From contig JAKSAU010000801.1 in the NCBI GenBank assembly GCA_022361535.1, positions 1 through 5,727 of the forward strand: a stretch of DNA of 5,727 nucleotides, written 5' to 3'. Shown here one piece after another: positions 5,385-5,727 of the stretch (positions are counted from its first letter, which is position 1; each line of letters starts with the position of its first letter). The DNA comes from Desulfobacterales bacterium (GTDB lineage Bacteria; Desulfobacterota; Desulfobacteria; Desulfobacterales; Desulfobacteraceae). The notes beneath the pieces are model-generated. The model saw only the letters and a list, made by a program, of their open reading frames with translations, ran no database searches and was not told the origin of the DNA. A program made the position numbers and the translations under genes.

Positions 5385-5396
5385 GATATTCTGATC
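5338..5396. repeat. Inverted repeat framing the lrp promoter
   Basis: GATCAGAA (5338-5345) and its exact complement TTCTGATC (5389-5396) lie on either side of the candidate -35 and -10 boxes. Their centres are 51 bases apart, close to five helical turns. This could place two regulator dimers on the same face of the DNA around the promoter. Confidence 0.45.
5354..5383 (-). promoter_or_regulatory. Candidate sigma-70 promoter for the lrp-family gene
   Basis: TTGATA (5378-5383, minus strand) and TATAGT (5354-5359) are 18 bases apart, predicting a start near 5347 and a leader of about 87 bases. A second possible site is an extended -10 (TG, one base, TATAGA; -10 hexamer at 5282-5287), which would give a very short leader of about 15 bases. 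Which one is used cannot be told from sequence. Confidence 0.4.
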
Positions 5397-5464
5397 GTTT
5401 TTTTGCATACTGTATCTGTTTAGGAATGAATGGGTTTCTCTGACAGAAGATGATTGTGCCGGGT

Positions 5465-5727
5465 TTAAGAAAGAGACTCTTCCGGAGAAAGGGGCATGGA
5501 AGAAATCTGATCCCAGGATATACATCGGGTCACGTTGTCATGTCCTGGAAATTCCCAATTCCAGGGTCTATCGATTAAGGCTGTGGCCACCCCCATATTT
5601 CGGGCAAGAAACATGGCCATGTCCGAGGAATCTTCAACAGCCAGATCATAAGGCATATTGGCAAGCGCTTCCTTTGAAACTGCAATGGACAAATCATTTC
5701 CGGGACGATTATATTTATCTACCATAA
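5465..5727 (-). CDS. HAD-superfamily hydrolase, nucleotidase-like; partial, C-terminal end only
   Basis: Only the last ~86 residues are in the window; the frame stays open to the right edge, so the methionine at 5725 is probably internal. The visible part looks like the C-terminal third of a HAD phosphatase of the cytosolic 5'(3')-nucleotidase type. A lysine-containing helix (SKEALANMP, 17-25 from that methionine) could hold motif III. YDLAVEDSSDMAMFLARN (26-43) fits motif IV, with the acidic ED pair that helps bind Mg2+. GVATALIDRPWN (45-56) matches the ILxDRPWN-like segment of that family, and TRCISWDQI (66-74) matches its usual RVxSWxEI ending. These enzymes dephosphorylate nucleoside monophosphates or other small phosphates; the substrate here is unknown. 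The catalytic DxD motif lies outside the window. No clear terminator follows, and the lrp gene is 204 bases downstream. Confidence 0.65.
   Translation of the reverse strand, partial: MVDKYNRPGNDLSIAVSKEALANMPYDLAVEDSSDMAMFLARNMGVATALIDRPWNWEFPGHDNVTRCISWDQISSMPLSPEESLS

Overview
The window is a bacterial chromosomal segment in which every supportable gene lies on the minus strand, so the genes read from right to left. The gene set is soluble metabolism, signalling and protein quality control: a 2-oxoacid dehydrogenase E1, a soluble chemoreceptor, a PilZ protein, HtpX, a DksA-like zinc finger and an Lrp-type regulator. It suggests a Gram-negative, signalling-rich environmental bacterium. My best guess is a Desulfobacterota (Desulfobacterales-like) sulfate reducer, from the overall flavour of the proteins; this is inference, not proof. 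No IS element, tRNA, rRNA, CRISPR array or prophage gene was seen.

Layout in transcription order. (1) 5727-5465: the C-terminal end of a HAD-superfamily, nucleotidase-like hydrolase that runs off the right edge. (2) 5260-4799: an Lrp/AsnC-family regulator, preceded by a 204-base intergenic region with a candidate promoter framed by an 8-bp inverted repeat and a 10-bp direct repeat. (3) 4654-3695: the membrane metalloprotease HtpX, with its own candidate promoter and a 9-bp hairpin at the predicted 5' end of its mRNA. (4) 3676-3410: a YbiI-like DksA/TraR zinc-finger protein only 18 bases after htpX, then a strong hairpin at 3356-3383 that probably ends this unit. (5) 3189-2347: a short soluble chemoreceptor joining a sugar-diacid-recognition-like sensor to a methyl-accepting signalling hairpin. 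Its promoter carries a perfect GntR/FadR-type (PdhR/LldR-like) palindrome. (6) 2213-1716: a one-piece PilZ-LuxR protein with both c-di-GMP-binding motifs intact and a C-terminal DNA-binding domain. (7) 1548-457 and 464-1: the alpha and beta subunits of a pyruvate-dehydrogenase-type E1, overlapping by 8 bases, with beta cut by the left edge.

The middle of the window reads as a metabolism-signalling block. A cytosolic sensor that probably detects a small carboxylate lies under a putative carboxylate-responsive GntR operator. Beside it are a c-di-GMP-dependent transcription-factor candidate and the pyruvate-oxidising E1 operon, each with its own sigma-70-like promoter. The most unusual item is the PilZ-LuxR fusion; next is the chemoreceptor with its operator overlapping the -10 box. 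The right half (lrp, htpX, ybiI) looks like ordinary regulation and stress housekeeping.

No gap between genes exceeds 300 bases. The gaps (1549-1715, 2214-2346, 3190-3409, 4655-4798, 5261-5464) hold the promoters, operator, terminator and repeats listed here and no convincing small genes.
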